Source: Candidatus Hamiltonella defensa 5AT (Acyrthosiphon pisum) (GTDB lineage: Bacteria > Pseudomonadota > Gammaproteobacteria > Enterobacterales > Enterobacteriaceae). From it: DNA of 64,000 bases. Position numbers and translations under genes: made by a program. Below the pieces are notes generated by a model. The model had not been told where the DNA came from. It searched no databases and was given only the letters and a program-made list of their open reading frames with translations. Numbering within the stretch: position 1 is the first letter of the stretch; the number at the start of each line of letters is the position of its first letter. The DNA is taken from positions 1,786,006 to 1,850,005 of the forward strand of contig NC_012751.1 in NCBI RefSeq assembly GCF_000021705.1, written 5' to 3'. This document shows, one piece after another, positions 36,955-46,183 of the stretch.

Positions 36955-37228
36955 CTAAAACCTCAATATCATCCAGTTGACTTCTGTTGATAGTCCTGTT
37001 TGAACAGGCACAGCCCTGTGCGCGGTTTGTTGCTGATGCTTGAGCGCGGTGGTTATAGAGACGCCCAATAAATCCGCCTCTTTCGCCGGCTCTGAGAGCC
37101 CCAGCTTTGTTCTTACCTCTGCTGCCGAGACTTTCAAGACCTAATGGTAGCAGCTTTTCTAAATTTGTCGCTAATGCGGTCACATCTTCCTTTTCAAGGA
37201 TGAGGATACGGATAGGGTTAGCCGGTGG
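36955..37228 (-). pseudogene. C-terminal remnant of a Mu-type phage portal protein (DUF935)
   Basis: Minus-strand pieces, joined across a frameshift near 37130, read NPIRILILEKEDVTALATNL, EKLLPLGL, then KVSAAEVRTKLGLSEPAKEA and DLLGVS. The pattern (two helices followed by K/R-x-GL-x-EP and an acidic linker) resembles the C-terminus of DUF935 (Mu gp29-like) portals. Match from memory; moderate confidence. Confidence 0.4.
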
Positions 37229-37263
37229 CGTTTTATAACGATGGACTCACGTCTTTTTAATCA

Positions 37264-37415
37264 TGCCACCTTCAGCAGGGACCGGTTCTTGTTGGTATTG
37301 ACCCGAGAAACCACAGGAAGCCGCCTAAAGCGACCCACTCATTAATGGTTAATCACGCCATGGTGGTCACAGCAGACGCAGTATAAGTCGCTGCCACGGT
37401 GGCTTTTTCAATCAT
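37264..37415 (-). pseudogene. Phage holin remnant (class II, lambda-S-like)
   Basis: From the minus-strand ATG at 37415 the frame reads MIEKATVAATYTASAVTTMA and stops; shifting frame gives LTINEWVALGGFL. Together these match the start of class II phage holins (TTGAAYTxSxxT, then LxxNEWVAIGG). It is frameshifted and 3'-degenerate. The IS/intron composite inserted a few bases before its start codon. Confidence 0.5.
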
Positions 37416-39250
37416 GACCTAGATAGTGTCGTCACGTAATAAAAAATCAGTTATGATTAAGGGAATAAAAATCCTTGTTGAGAGAATGTGTGCGACGTGA
37501 AAGTTGCACCACAGAAGTCCCTTGAAAAAGGGTAAGGTTGATCCGAAACCTTATTGCCACTTACTCGGTGCAAGAGGAGTAATTCTCTTGTGCTAAGCGA
37601 GAATGAAAGCCTAACTAAAGTATTAAGCTGAATAAGAAATAGGGGCAAGGCAAAACTGAAATGGGTTGAATAAAGTGAATCTCCGTTATTAAAATGTCGT
37701 AAGCAAGTAAAACACGAAATCAGATGTGACGTGTTATGGGGAAGTTTAACGACAGTTAGAAACGGGTAAAGAAGAGTGTTCGTTCTTTACGACGGATCCC
37801 GTTCCCCGGCATAGAGGAGGCAGCCCACTCAATGTATCTTCATGGTGTGAAACACGGTAACCCCATTAATCTTTTAGTGTTGATGTAAATACTAAGAGAC
37901 AGTGGGCATAAGACGTTCCAAAAAGCGAAGGCAATCAGCCGAAAGGCAACTGGAAATCATAACAGGATTGATAGAGGTAATTACTTTACTCTGAAAAGAG
38001 GCTGACGTGGAACGGGTGACTTACCCATATAATCCTTTACCAAGGTTATGAATTGATTTAGAAGAGTTAGATGCCTATGGCAAACGTAATAAATCAAAAC
38101 TATGAACAACAACTGGAATGGCATGCTATTAACTGGCGTGTTGTGACAGCCATGATTAATAATCTAAGGCAAAGAATATATAGGGCTTCAGCAACAGGTG
38201 ACTTAAAGAAAGTCAGAAATCTGCAAAAACTCATGATGAAATCAAGAGCTAACCATCTTCTGGCTATCAGGAAAGTCACTCAGGTCAATCGGGGAAAACA
38301 CACGGCTGGAGTAGATAATCAGGTAATTAATGACCATAAAGGACGAGAACATCTTTATAAGTTATTAAGCCAAACAACTTCAGAAAAGGTTTATCCAGTA
38401 AAACGAGTTTACATAGCAAAAAAGAATGGAAAAAAACGCCCTCTTGGGATCCCAACCATTCTCGACCGCTGTAGACAAGCGATAGTTAAATCGGCGCTGG
38501 AACCTTATTGGGAAGCAAAATTTGAACCAGTCAGCTACGGATTTAGACCGGGGCGAAGTGCCCATGACGCAATACAAAAAATTTTCTGTATTGCCAGAGC
38601 ACGAGGGACACGGCACTGGGTACTAGATGCAGATATTAAAGGCGCATTTGACAACATTGACCATAATTTTCTCATAAAAAAAATCGGGGGATTCCCCGAA
38701 AGAAACATGATTAAACAATGGTTACAAGCCGGTGTGCTGGAACATGGCAACTATATACCCAATGTTGCAGGTACTCCGCAAGGCGGGATTATCAGTCCAC
38801 TACTGGCCAATATTGCACTCCACGGAATGGAGACCTTACTGGGTATTCAATACTGGAAAAACGGCACGCCAAAACAAGGGCAACCTTATGCAGTAGTTCG
38901 TTATGCGGATGATTTTGTCGTATTCGGTAAATCCCGTGAAGAGTGCGAAACTGCCAAAATAAAGTTGCAAATTTGGTTAGCTCAGAGAGGGTTAGCTCTT
39001 TCTGAAGAAAAAACCAGTATCAAACACTTGAAGGAAGGATTCGACTTCCTGGGATTTAATATACGACATTATGACAATCGCCACAGAAAACGGGGATATA
39101 TATTGTTAACGAAGCCCTCAAAGGAGTCGATGAAAAGGTACAAACAGCAAATGAGAATGACCTGGAAAGGTATTATCGGTATGCCGACACAAGAAGGAAT
39201 AAGACAACTGAATGCCAAGATAATAGGATGGTGTAATTACTATCGTATTG

Positions 39251-41595
39251 ATTAGGTAAGCAGGCCGCAAGTGCCCACTCCCTCAAGAACCGTACGTGCG
39301 AGTTACCCCGCATACGGCTCACGCAACTTACTCACTTCAACATTTTTCCTTTTTTGCTATGTAATTGTCTGTGGCAATTAGCATGTAACAATCTTAGATT
39401 AGCCAGCTTGTTGTCACCCCCTTCAGCTTTAGGCTGAATATGATGAACATGCAATTGTTCACCATTGTCCAACTCTTGATCACAGAGAGGACAATAACCT
39501 TTCTGTCGCTTATAGAGGTTAACTTTGACACCGTAAATAAAAGGCTGTTTACGTGCCTGCCTATTACGCCAATAGTCACGCAATTCCGGATTGTCGGGGG
39601 AAGCATTTTTTGGAACTAGCCAATGACGCTGTATTTTTGTCCATGCATGCTTCCAAAGAAATCCACCGGTTGATTTATCCATAAATACTGAATAGTCTTC
39701 TCTACCTGGTATCTTGCCTAAGTAGTGTTTTCTTCGCCACCACCAGTGTTTATTGGGATGACGTCGATACAAATATCTACGTTGGCGGATCCACATCCAT
39801 TGGTCTAATGCACTGAATGTTCTTTTTGAAGCACCAATACGATAGTAATTACACCATCCTATTATCTTGGCATTCAGTTGTCTTATTCCTTCTTGTGTCG
39901 GCATACCGATAATACCTTTCCAGGTCATTCTCATTTGCTGTTTGTACCTTTTCATCGACTCCTTTGAGGGCTTCGTTAACAATATATATCCCCGTTTTCT
40001 GTGGCGATTGTCATAATGTCGTATATTAAATCCCAGGAAGTCGAATCCTTCCTTCAAGTGTTTGATACTGGTTTTTTCTTCAGAAAGAGCTAACCCTCTC
40101 TGAGCTAACCAAATTTGCAACTTTATTTTGGCAGTTTCGCACTCTTCACGGGATTTACCGAATACGACAAAATCATCCGCATAACGAACTACTGCATAAG
40201 GTTGCCCTTGTTTTGGCGTGCCGTTTTTCCAGTATTGAATACCCAGTAAGGTCTCCATTCCGTGGAGTGCAATATTGGCCAGTAGTGGACTGATAATCCC
40301 GCCTTGCGGAGTACCTGCAACATTGGGTATATAGTTGCCATGTTCCAGCACACCGGCTTGTAACCATTGTTTAATCATGTTTCTTTCGGGGAATCCCCCG
40401 ATTTTTTTTATGAGAAAATTATGGTCAATGTTGTCAAATGCGCCTTTAATATCTGCATCTAGTACCCAGTGCCGTGTCCCTCGTGCTCTGGCAATACAGA
40501 AAATTTTTTGTATTGCGTCATGGGCACTTCGCCCCGGTCTAAATCCGTAGCTGACTGGTTCAAATTTTGCTTCCCAATAAGGTTCCAGCGCCGATTTAAC
40601 TATCGCTTGTCTACAGCGGTCGAGAATGGTTGGGATCCCAAGAGGGCGTTTTTTTCCATTCTTTTTTGCTATGTAAACTCGTTTTACTGGATAAACCTTT
40701 TCTGAAGTTGTTTGGCTTAATAACTTATAAAGATGTTCTCGTCCTTTATGGTCATTAATTACCTGATTATCTACTCCAGCCGTGTGTTTTCCCCGATTGA
40801 CCTGAGTGACTTTCCTGATAGCCAGAAGATGGTTAGCTCTTGATTTCATCATGAGTTTTTGCAGATTTCTGACTTTCTTTAAGTCACCTGTTGCTGAAGC
40901 CCTATATATTCTTTGCCTTAGATTATTAATCATGGCTGTCACAACACGCCAGTTAATAGCATGCCATTCCAGTTGTTGTTCATAGTTTTGATTTATTACG
41001 TTTGCCATAGGCATCTAACTCTTCTAAATCAATTCATAACCTTGGTAAAGGATTATATGGGTAAGTCACCCGTTCCACGTCAGCCTCTTTTCAGAGTAAA
41101 GTAATTACCTCTATCAATCCTGTTATGATTTCCAGTTGCCTTTCGGCTGATTGCCTTCGCTTTTTGGAACGTCTTATGCCCACTGTCTCTTAGTATTTAC
41201 ATCAACACTAAAAGATTAATGGGGTTACCGTGTTTCACACCATGAAGATACATTGAGTGGGCTGCCTCCTCTATGCCGGGGAACGGGATCCGTCGTAAAG
41301 AACGAACACTCTTCTTTACCCGTTTCTAACTGTCGTTAAACTTCCCCATAACACGTCACATCTGATTTCGTGTTTTACTTGCTTACGACATTTTAATAAC
41401 GGAGATTCACTTTATTCAACCCATTTCAGTTTTGCCTTGCCCCTATTTCTTATTCAGCTTAATACTTTAGTTAGGCTTTCATTCTCGCTTAGCACAAGAG
41501 AATTACTCCTCTTGCACCGAGTAAGTGGCAATAAGGTTTCGGATCAACCTTACCCTTTTTCAAGGGACTTCTGTGGTGCAACTTTCACGTCGCAC
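39251..41595 (-). mobile_element. Group II intron copy B (inner), antisense inside copy A
   Basis: A complete 2,345-bp intron on the minus strand: 5' GTGCGACG at 41595, 3' ...CCTAAT at 39251. Flanking exons are GAAGCAC|CAATACG, the antisense of the maturase gene of copy A, and removing B restores that frame exactly. Sequence appears identical to A and D. Confidence 0.92.
39332..41014 (-). CDS. ltrA: Group II intron-encoded protein (RT, maturase, HNH endonuclease), copy B
   Basis: 560 residues. Reverse transcriptase blocks include GIPTILDRC (~127), SYGFRPGRSAHDA (~155), the VLDADIKGAFDNIDH block, TPQGGIISPLL and the catalytic YADD at residues 278-281. A maturase (X) region follows (NAKIIGWCNYYRI). 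The C-terminal HNH endonuclease has CPLCDQELDNG, HVHHIQPKAEGG and NCHRQLH (from ~507). It promotes splicing and retrohoming of the intron. Intact here; identical to the copy at 61361. Confidence 0.95.
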   Translation of the reverse strand: MPMANVINQNYEQQLEWHAINWRVVTAMINNLRQRIYRASATGDLKKVRNLQKLMMKSRANHLLAIRKVTQVNRGKHTAGVDNQVINDHKGREHLYKLLSQTTSEKVYPVKRVYIAKKNGKKRPLGIPTILDRCRQAIVKSALEPYWEAKFEPVSYGFRPGRSAHDAIQKIFCIARARGTRHWVLDADIKGAFDNIDHNFLIKKIGGFPERNMIKQWLQAGVLEHGNYIPNVAGTPQGGIISPLLANIALHGMETLLGIQYWKNGTPKQGQPYAVVRYADDFVVFGKSREECETAKIKLQIWLAQRGLALSEEKTSIKHLKEGFDFLGFNIRHYDNRHRKRGYILLTKPSKESMKRYKQQMRMTWKGIIGMPTQEGIRQLNAKIIGWCNYYRIGASKRTFSALDQWMWIRQRRYLYRRHPNKHWWWRRKHYLGKIPGREDYSVFMDKSTGGFLWKHAWTKIQRHWLVPKNASPDNPELRDYWRNRQARKQPFIYGVKVNLYKRQKGYCPLCDQELDNGEQLHVHHIQPKAEGGDNKLANLRLLHANCHRQLHSKKGKMLK

Positions 41596-42183
41596 GTGCT
41601 TCAAAAAGAACATTCAGTGCATTAGACCAATGGATGTGGATCCGCCAACGTAGATATTTGTATCGACGTCATCCCAATAAACACTGGTGGTGGCGAAGAA
41701 AACACTACTTAGGCAAGATACCAGGTAGAGAAGACTATTCAGTATTTATGGATAAATCAACCGGTGGATTTCTTTGGAAGCATGCATGGACAAAAATACA
41801 GCGTCATTGGCTAGTTCCAAAAAATGCTTCCCCCGACAATCCGGAATTGCGTGACTATTGGCGTAATAGGCAGGCACGTAAACAGCCTTTTATTTACGGT
41901 GTCAAAGTTAACCTCTATAAGCGACAGAAAGGTTATTGTCCTCTCTGTGATCAAGAGTTGGACAATGGTGAACAATTGCATGTTCATCATATTCAGCCTA
42001 AAGCTGAAGGGGGTGACAACAAGCTGGCTAATCTAAGATTGTTACATGCTAATTGCCACAGACAATTACATAGCAAAAAAGGAAAAATGTTGAAGTGAGT
42101 AAGTTGCGTGAGCCGTATGCGGGGTAACTCGCACGTACGGTTCTTGAGGGAGTGGGCACTTGCGGCCTGCTTACCTAATCAAA

Positions 42184-42947
42184 ATGAATCTAGCCCATCG
42201 CCGTCACGATATATCGGATCATGTTTGGAGTCTGCTGGAGCCTCATCTACCAGGAAGAAAAGGGTCTTGGGGAGGAATAGCCCGAGATAACCGGCAGTTT
42301 ATTAATGCTGTTTTCTGGATATTGAGAACTGGTGCCCCTTGGCGTGATTGACCGCCGGATTACGATGGTTGGAAAAATACGCATCGCCGGTTTTGCCGCT
42401 GGCGTGACAAAGGGCTATGGGAGTCTCTCTTGGAAGCACTGATTGTGGAGCCGGATTTTGAATGGCTGATGATCGACGTCACGCACAGTCAAGTTCACCC
42501 TCACGCGTCAGGGGCAAAAGGAGGTCATCAGAATATGGGGAGCACAAAAGGGGGCTCAACAGCAAGAACCATTTGGCCGTGGATGCGCATGGTATGCCGG
42601 TCAGAGTTTTTATTACATCAGGTACCACAGCAGATTGTATACAGGCTGAAAACTTGATTGAAGGCATCAAAGCAGAAAATTTGCTGGCTGATAAGGGCTA
42701 TGATAGCAATCAAATTCTCAGACAGGCTACAGAGGCTCATATGCAAGGGGTGATTCCCCCTAAAAAGAATCGGAAAATTCAACGTGAATATGATAAAGCC
42801 CTCTACAAACATCGACATCTCGTGGAGAATTCTTTTCTGCATCTCAAGCGCTGGCGGGGGATTGCTACTCGTTATGCAAAGAATACCGCCTCTTTTCTCG
42901 CTGCAGTACAAATACGCTGCCTTGCCCTATGGCTCAATATTTCATGA
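42184..42947 (+). pseudogene. IS5-family transposase of the intron-bearing element, two frames plus a stop codon
   Basis: Begins MNLAHRRHDISDHVWSLLEP at 42184, shortly after the intron. A TGA at 42349 interrupts RTGAPWRD-PPDY; the same frame then carries on to the first catalytic Asp (MIDVTHSQVH). At AAAAGGGGG (about 42546) a -1 shift gives TKGGLNSKNHLAVDAHGMP, then LLADKGYDSN (second Asp) and LVENSFLHLKRW (Glu) to 42947. The -1 shift is probably the normal programmed one; the TGA is a lesion, so transposition in cis is unlikely. Confidence 0.7.
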
Positions 42948-42956
42948 CGACACTAT

Positions 42957-43130
42957 CTAGTCCTTACGCATGAGTTCAGTGACTTTAGGAATGACTTTTT
43001 CAGCACTACGACCCACGACATACCCTCCCAAGCCAATTTGAAGTAATGTCTATGCTTCCTGTGCCAATCTGAATTGAGTCAAACCGAACGTATCAGCCAC
43101 CAACAGACCCAGGAAAGTCAACATGCTGAG
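42957..43130 (-). pseudogene. Phage 3TM-type holin remnant
   Basis: The minus strand from 43130 reads LTFLGLLVADTFGLTQF, RLAQEA, a TAG, then TLLQIGLGGYVVGRSAEKV and ends ELMRKD. The last segment is a strong signature of 3TM holins. Its stop lies in the CTAG used as IS target. The 5' part is missing at the junction with the DUF2800 gene. Confidence 0.5.
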
Positions 43131-43938
43131 GGGGCGCCAATTGCGCTGTATCCAGCTTACCCCATCTGCTTCGGCAGTGATGGGCAAGGGCGTCAGGGTA
43201 GAGGCAGAAAACAACCCGCAAGCCCTGCTCTATGCCTTAGGTGCCCTGAATGAATATGAATTCATCTTCGATCACATCACCACCTTCAAGCTGGCGATGG
43301 TTCAGCCTCGTTTAGATCACATCAGCGAACACGAGATAAGCCGTGATGAGCTGCTGGTTTTTGGTGAACAAGCCAAAAAACGGGCGGCACTGGCATTAGC
43401 ACCCCATGCGGATTTCAGGCCAGACCCGAAAGCGTGCAAATTCTGTCGTGCAAAGGCGCGTTGCCGGGCACTGGCAGCGCGCAGCTTGCAAGTGGCGGCT
43501 CAAGAATTCCAGAACGTTGTCACCCCCATCGCTCTCAAAGATATCACTCTGTTAAATAACAGAGACATTGCCGCGCTCCTGCCTCAATTGAACATGATGG
43601 CTGACTGGATCAAGTCAGTAGAAGCCACGGCATTGCAGGAACTTGAGCAGGGGCGAGATATCCCTGGCTACAAATTGGTGACAGGCCGAAGTATTCGAAA
43701 GTGGCGTGATGAGGCACAGGCAGAACAAAGCTTACGCAAGACCCACCTGAAAGTGGCCGAAATATTCACCCAAAAGTTAGTCAGCCCTGCCCAGGCAGAA
43801 AAATTACTGGGCAAAAAGCACCCGCTACTGGATGAACTGGCCATCCATCCACAAGGTAAGCCAATTCTGGCACCGGAATCAGATAAGCGACCTGCACTGA
43901 GGTCCTCTGTTGAAGAGGAGTTCAAAAAGGTGGCTTAA
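43123..43938 (+). pseudogene. DUF2800 phage protein (PD-(D/E)XK nuclease-like), 5'-truncated
   Basis: The true family sequence starts at about KGVRVEAENNPQALLYALG (near 43185); the upstream residues belong to the fusion with holin debris. Further features are a Cys cluster CKFCRAKARCRA (~residue 110) like that of RecB/Cas4-type nucleases, and a C-terminal GKPILAPESDKRPAL end. DUF2800 genes neighbour family A DNA polymerases in APSE-like phages, as here. The N-terminal third with part of the nuclease core is missing. Confidence 0.6.
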
Positions 43939-44475
43939 CCGAATGGCGCAATGAAGAAATCACCCAGATAACCCATCGCCATCTCACTAATGTCAGCCAA
44001 CGCCATCGATTGATGGACTACATTAGCCACGATCTGGGCTACCCCTTGATGCAGTTTGATAAGGCGATCCTGGGGGAAGTACTGAAAGATGACACACTCC
44101 CCGATACCGACAGACGTTTGATTGAGATACGCCAACAACTGGGCAAAACCAGCACAGCCAAATATGCAGCCCTAAAAGCACTGGTCATGAACGATCACAG
44201 GGCACATGGCCTGTTAATGTACCACGGAGCCTCCACAGGGAGATGGAGTGGTCGCCATTTCCAGCCACAAAACCTCCCCAGGCCCTCATTCAAAAATACG
44301 GACGTGTGCATTGAGTTGTTTCAATATCAAAATGCTCAATTATTGGAAATGATTTACAACGATTCTATGGAGGCATTGAGTTCTTGCTTACGCGCAAGGT
44401 AAGCGGTTGATGGTGTCTGATTACTCAGCGATTGAAGCTCGGGTTTTGGCATGGCTGGCAGGTCAGCAAGCTGTA
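43935..44475 (+). pseudogene. Fragment of a phage family A DNA polymerase
   Basis: The frame from 43935 gives QHRHLTNVSQ-like and DYISHDLGYPLMQFDKA segments, then KTSTAKYAALKALV, YHGASTGRWSGRHFQPQNLP (template-binding region). It stops at SCLRAR; shifting frame near 44395 restores QGKRLMVSDYSAIEARVLAW, the catalytic motif A with its Asp. Both ends and the remaining palm motifs are lost. It abuts an integrase fragment on the other strand. Confidence 0.65.
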
Positions 44476-44693
44476 AAACGGCAAAAGTATGACGCCCTGA
44501 ATGAAAAGTGATGTGTTTAGTAATACCTGCACGAAGCGACCACTGTAACAACGCTGTATTATGCCAAGCCGAATACCTTAGCCCTTTAAAAACTTTTTGG
44601 CTTCGCTCTTGCGGTTTACCCATAAGTTCATAGGCTCTATTGCTAATATCAAGGTACTGACCCAAAGTAATAGACCGGCCTAAATGATTATTT
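44476..44693 (-). pseudogene. Tyrosine recombinase (integrase) fragment beside mnmE
   Basis: On the minus strand, directly after the mnmE stop, the sequence reads RSITLGQYLDISNRAYELMG, KVFKGLRYSAWHNTALLQW and LRAGITKHITFHSGRHTFAV, including the HxxR catalytic part. N- and C-terminal parts are missing. The 3' end of mnmE (trmE) is the known insertion site of SGI1-type elements, and the last 18 bases of mnmE here (TTTTGTATTGGGAAGTAA) resemble that att site. Assignment to SGI1-type is inference. Confidence 0.55.
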
Positions 44694-46070
44694 TTACTTC
44701 CCAATACAAAAGCTGGAAAAAATTATTCCTAATAAATCGTTAGAACTGACCTGACCTGTTATTTCACTCAGAACCTGTTGTGCCAAACGCAATTCTTCGG
44801 CTAAGAGTTCGCTCAAAAAATTTCCCGATGACCATTTTTGTCTAGCGGATAAAAGATACTGTGCCGCATTTTCTAGTGCCTCTAAGTGCCTCCGGCGCGC
44901 TAAAAATCCTCCCTCCATATTGCCTGAAAAACCCATTGTTTGTTGCAGATGTTCCCGCAAAAGATCAATCCCTTCGCCTGTTCGAGCAGAAAGAGAGATG
45001 AATGTGCCTTCCTCGGTTTCAGTCAATGCAACATCTTCACCTGTGATATCCGACTTATTGCGTATCAGAGTGATAGGCAAACGAGATCTGGATAAACGTG
45101 CCTCCCATTCTGGCCAAAGTGGATAGATTGTTTTTTCTGAGCTTGTGCTTCCGTCAACAATGAATAATATTCTGTCTGCTTGCTCAATTTCATTCCAGGC
45201 TCGTTCAATACCTATTTTTTCAACTGGATCTTCCGTTTCTCTAAGCCCCGCTGTATCAATGATATGCAAAGGCATGCCATTAATCTGAATCTGTTCTCGC
45301 AATACATCACGGGTTGTGCCTGGTATCTGAGTCACGATAGCCGTTTCCCTGCCTGTGAGCGCATTCAATAAACTGGATTTACCTACGTTTGGACGGCCCG
45401 CTATCACTATTTTCATTCCCTCACGTAACAGCTGACCTTGGCGAGCTTCCGAGCGCACTTTATCTAAATCATGAATCACCCTATCTAATTGAGTTTCAAT
45501 CTTGCCATCAGATAAAAAATCAATTTCTTCATCAGAAAAATCCATTGAAGCTTCAATATAGACTCTTAAATAAGTGAGCGATTCTATCAATTGATTAATA
45601 CGTAAAGAAAAAGTGCCTTTGAGAGAATGTAGAGCGCAACGGGCAGCTTGCTCGGTACTGGCATCAATGAGATCCGCAACAGCTTCCGCTTGAACCAAGT
45701 CTAATTTATCATTCAAAAAGGCCCTTTCAGAGAACTCCCCCGGACGAGCAATACGAACACAAACATCAGGCAGATTTAAAATCGCTTTGAGTAATAAGTC
45801 CAGAATAATAGGGCCCCCATGCCCTTGTAGCTCTAAAACATCTTCACCTGTAAATGAATGGGGCGCAGGGAAATATAACGCAATACCTTGATCTAAAATA
45901 TTCCCTTCGGGATCCTTAAATGCAAGATACTCGGCGTAACGCGCACGAGGCAATTTACCCAGTATCTCTTTCGCGACTGTTTTTGTGGCACACCCTGAAA
46001 TACGCAAAATCCCTATACCACCACGTCCGATAGGGGTGGCTTGGGCTACGATGGTGTCAGTGTGACTCAT
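44694..46070 (-). CDS. mnmE: tRNA uridine-5-carboxymethylaminomethyl modification GTPase
   Basis: 458 residues. With MnmG it modifies U34 of tRNAs reading split codon boxes. An N-terminal formyl-THF-binding domain (DTIVAQATPIGRGGIGILRI) precedes a helical domain with a G domain inside: G1 GRPNVGKSSLL, G3 DTAGLRETED, G4 NKSD. The C-terminus is the invariant FCIGK. Full length. Order mnmE-yidC-yidD-rnpA-rpmH is as in E. coli. Confidence 0.97.
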   Translation of the reverse strand: MSHTDTIVAQATPIGRGGIGILRISGCATKTVAKEILGKLPRARYAEYLAFKDPEGNILDQGIALYFPAPHSFTGEDVLELQGHGGPIILDLLLKAILNLPDVCVRIARPGEFSERAFLNDKLDLVQAEAVADLIDASTEQAARCALHSLKGTFSLRINQLIESLTYLRVYIEASMDFSDEEIDFLSDGKIETQLDRVIHDLDKVRSEARQGQLLREGMKIVIAGRPNVGKSSLLNALTGRETAIVTQIPGTTRDVLREQIQINGMPLHIIDTAGLRETEDPVEKIGIERAWNEIEQADRILFIVDGSTSSEKTIYPLWPEWEARLSRSRLPITLIRNKSDITGEDVALTETEEGTFISLSARTGEGIDLLREHLQQTMGFSGNMEGGFLARRRHLEALENAAQYLLSARQKWSSGNFLSELLAEELRLAQQVLSEITGQVSSNDLLGIIFSSFCIGK

Positions 46071-46183
46071 GCGAACCTCGGTTTAGAATCTCTTGTGTAT
46101 CATTGATACATCAAAAGCAGATTGAGCTTGTTCTAAAAAATAAGGTTGTCTATTGGACCGCTCAATAAAGTATTTATTTTAAA

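Larger units (their letters stand above)
38071..42098 (+). pseudogene. ltrA: Group II intron maturase/reverse transcriptase of copy A, interrupted by intron B
   Basis: The frame is identical to copy B's 560-residue protein through residue 393 (GWCNYYRI, to 39250) and resumes at GASKRTFSALDQ from 41596 to 42098. In between lies copy B in antisense, which adds a premature stop (38071-39255 is the open part). It therefore lacks the thumb/X end and the HNH endonuclease domain unless B is removed. Confidence 0.9.
37490..42179 (+). mobile_element. Group II intron copy A (outer), split by intron B
   Basis: 5' end GTGCGACGTGAAAG at 37490; 3' end ...TTACCTAAT at 42179. Domain V is at 42110-42143 (GAGCCGTATGCG ... 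CGCACGTACGGTTC) with the AGC catalytic triad. Its two parts (37490-39250 and 41596-42179) sum to 2,345 bp, the same as copies B and D. It lies 12 bases or fewer upstream of the IS transposase ATG: exons join as GAGAATGT|CAAAATG. Same orientation as the transposase, but the antisense insertion of B should hinder folding and splicing. Confidence 0.9.
37419..42960 (+). mobile_element. IS5-family element interrupted by nested group II introns
   Basis: Perfect 16-bp terminal inverted repeats, CTAGATAGTGTCGTCA at 37419-37434 and its complement at 42945-42960. CTAG at both ends is a palindromic target and probable duplication. Without the introns (37490-42179) the element is 852 bp. It inserted into phage DNA between a 3TM holin remnant (right) and a second holin remnant (left), both on the minus strand. 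Confidence 0.8.

Noticed and set aside
36884..37183. 99-codon minus-strand ORF as an intact gene
   Set aside because: Only its first ~20 codons match the portal-like frame; the rest is out of phase with the better-matching overlapping frame, so the locus is treated as a frameshifted remnant.
39394..40705. Extra open frames of 60-80 codons inside each intron copy
   Set aside because: They recur only because the introns are identical; all are out-of-phase shadows of the maturase gene.
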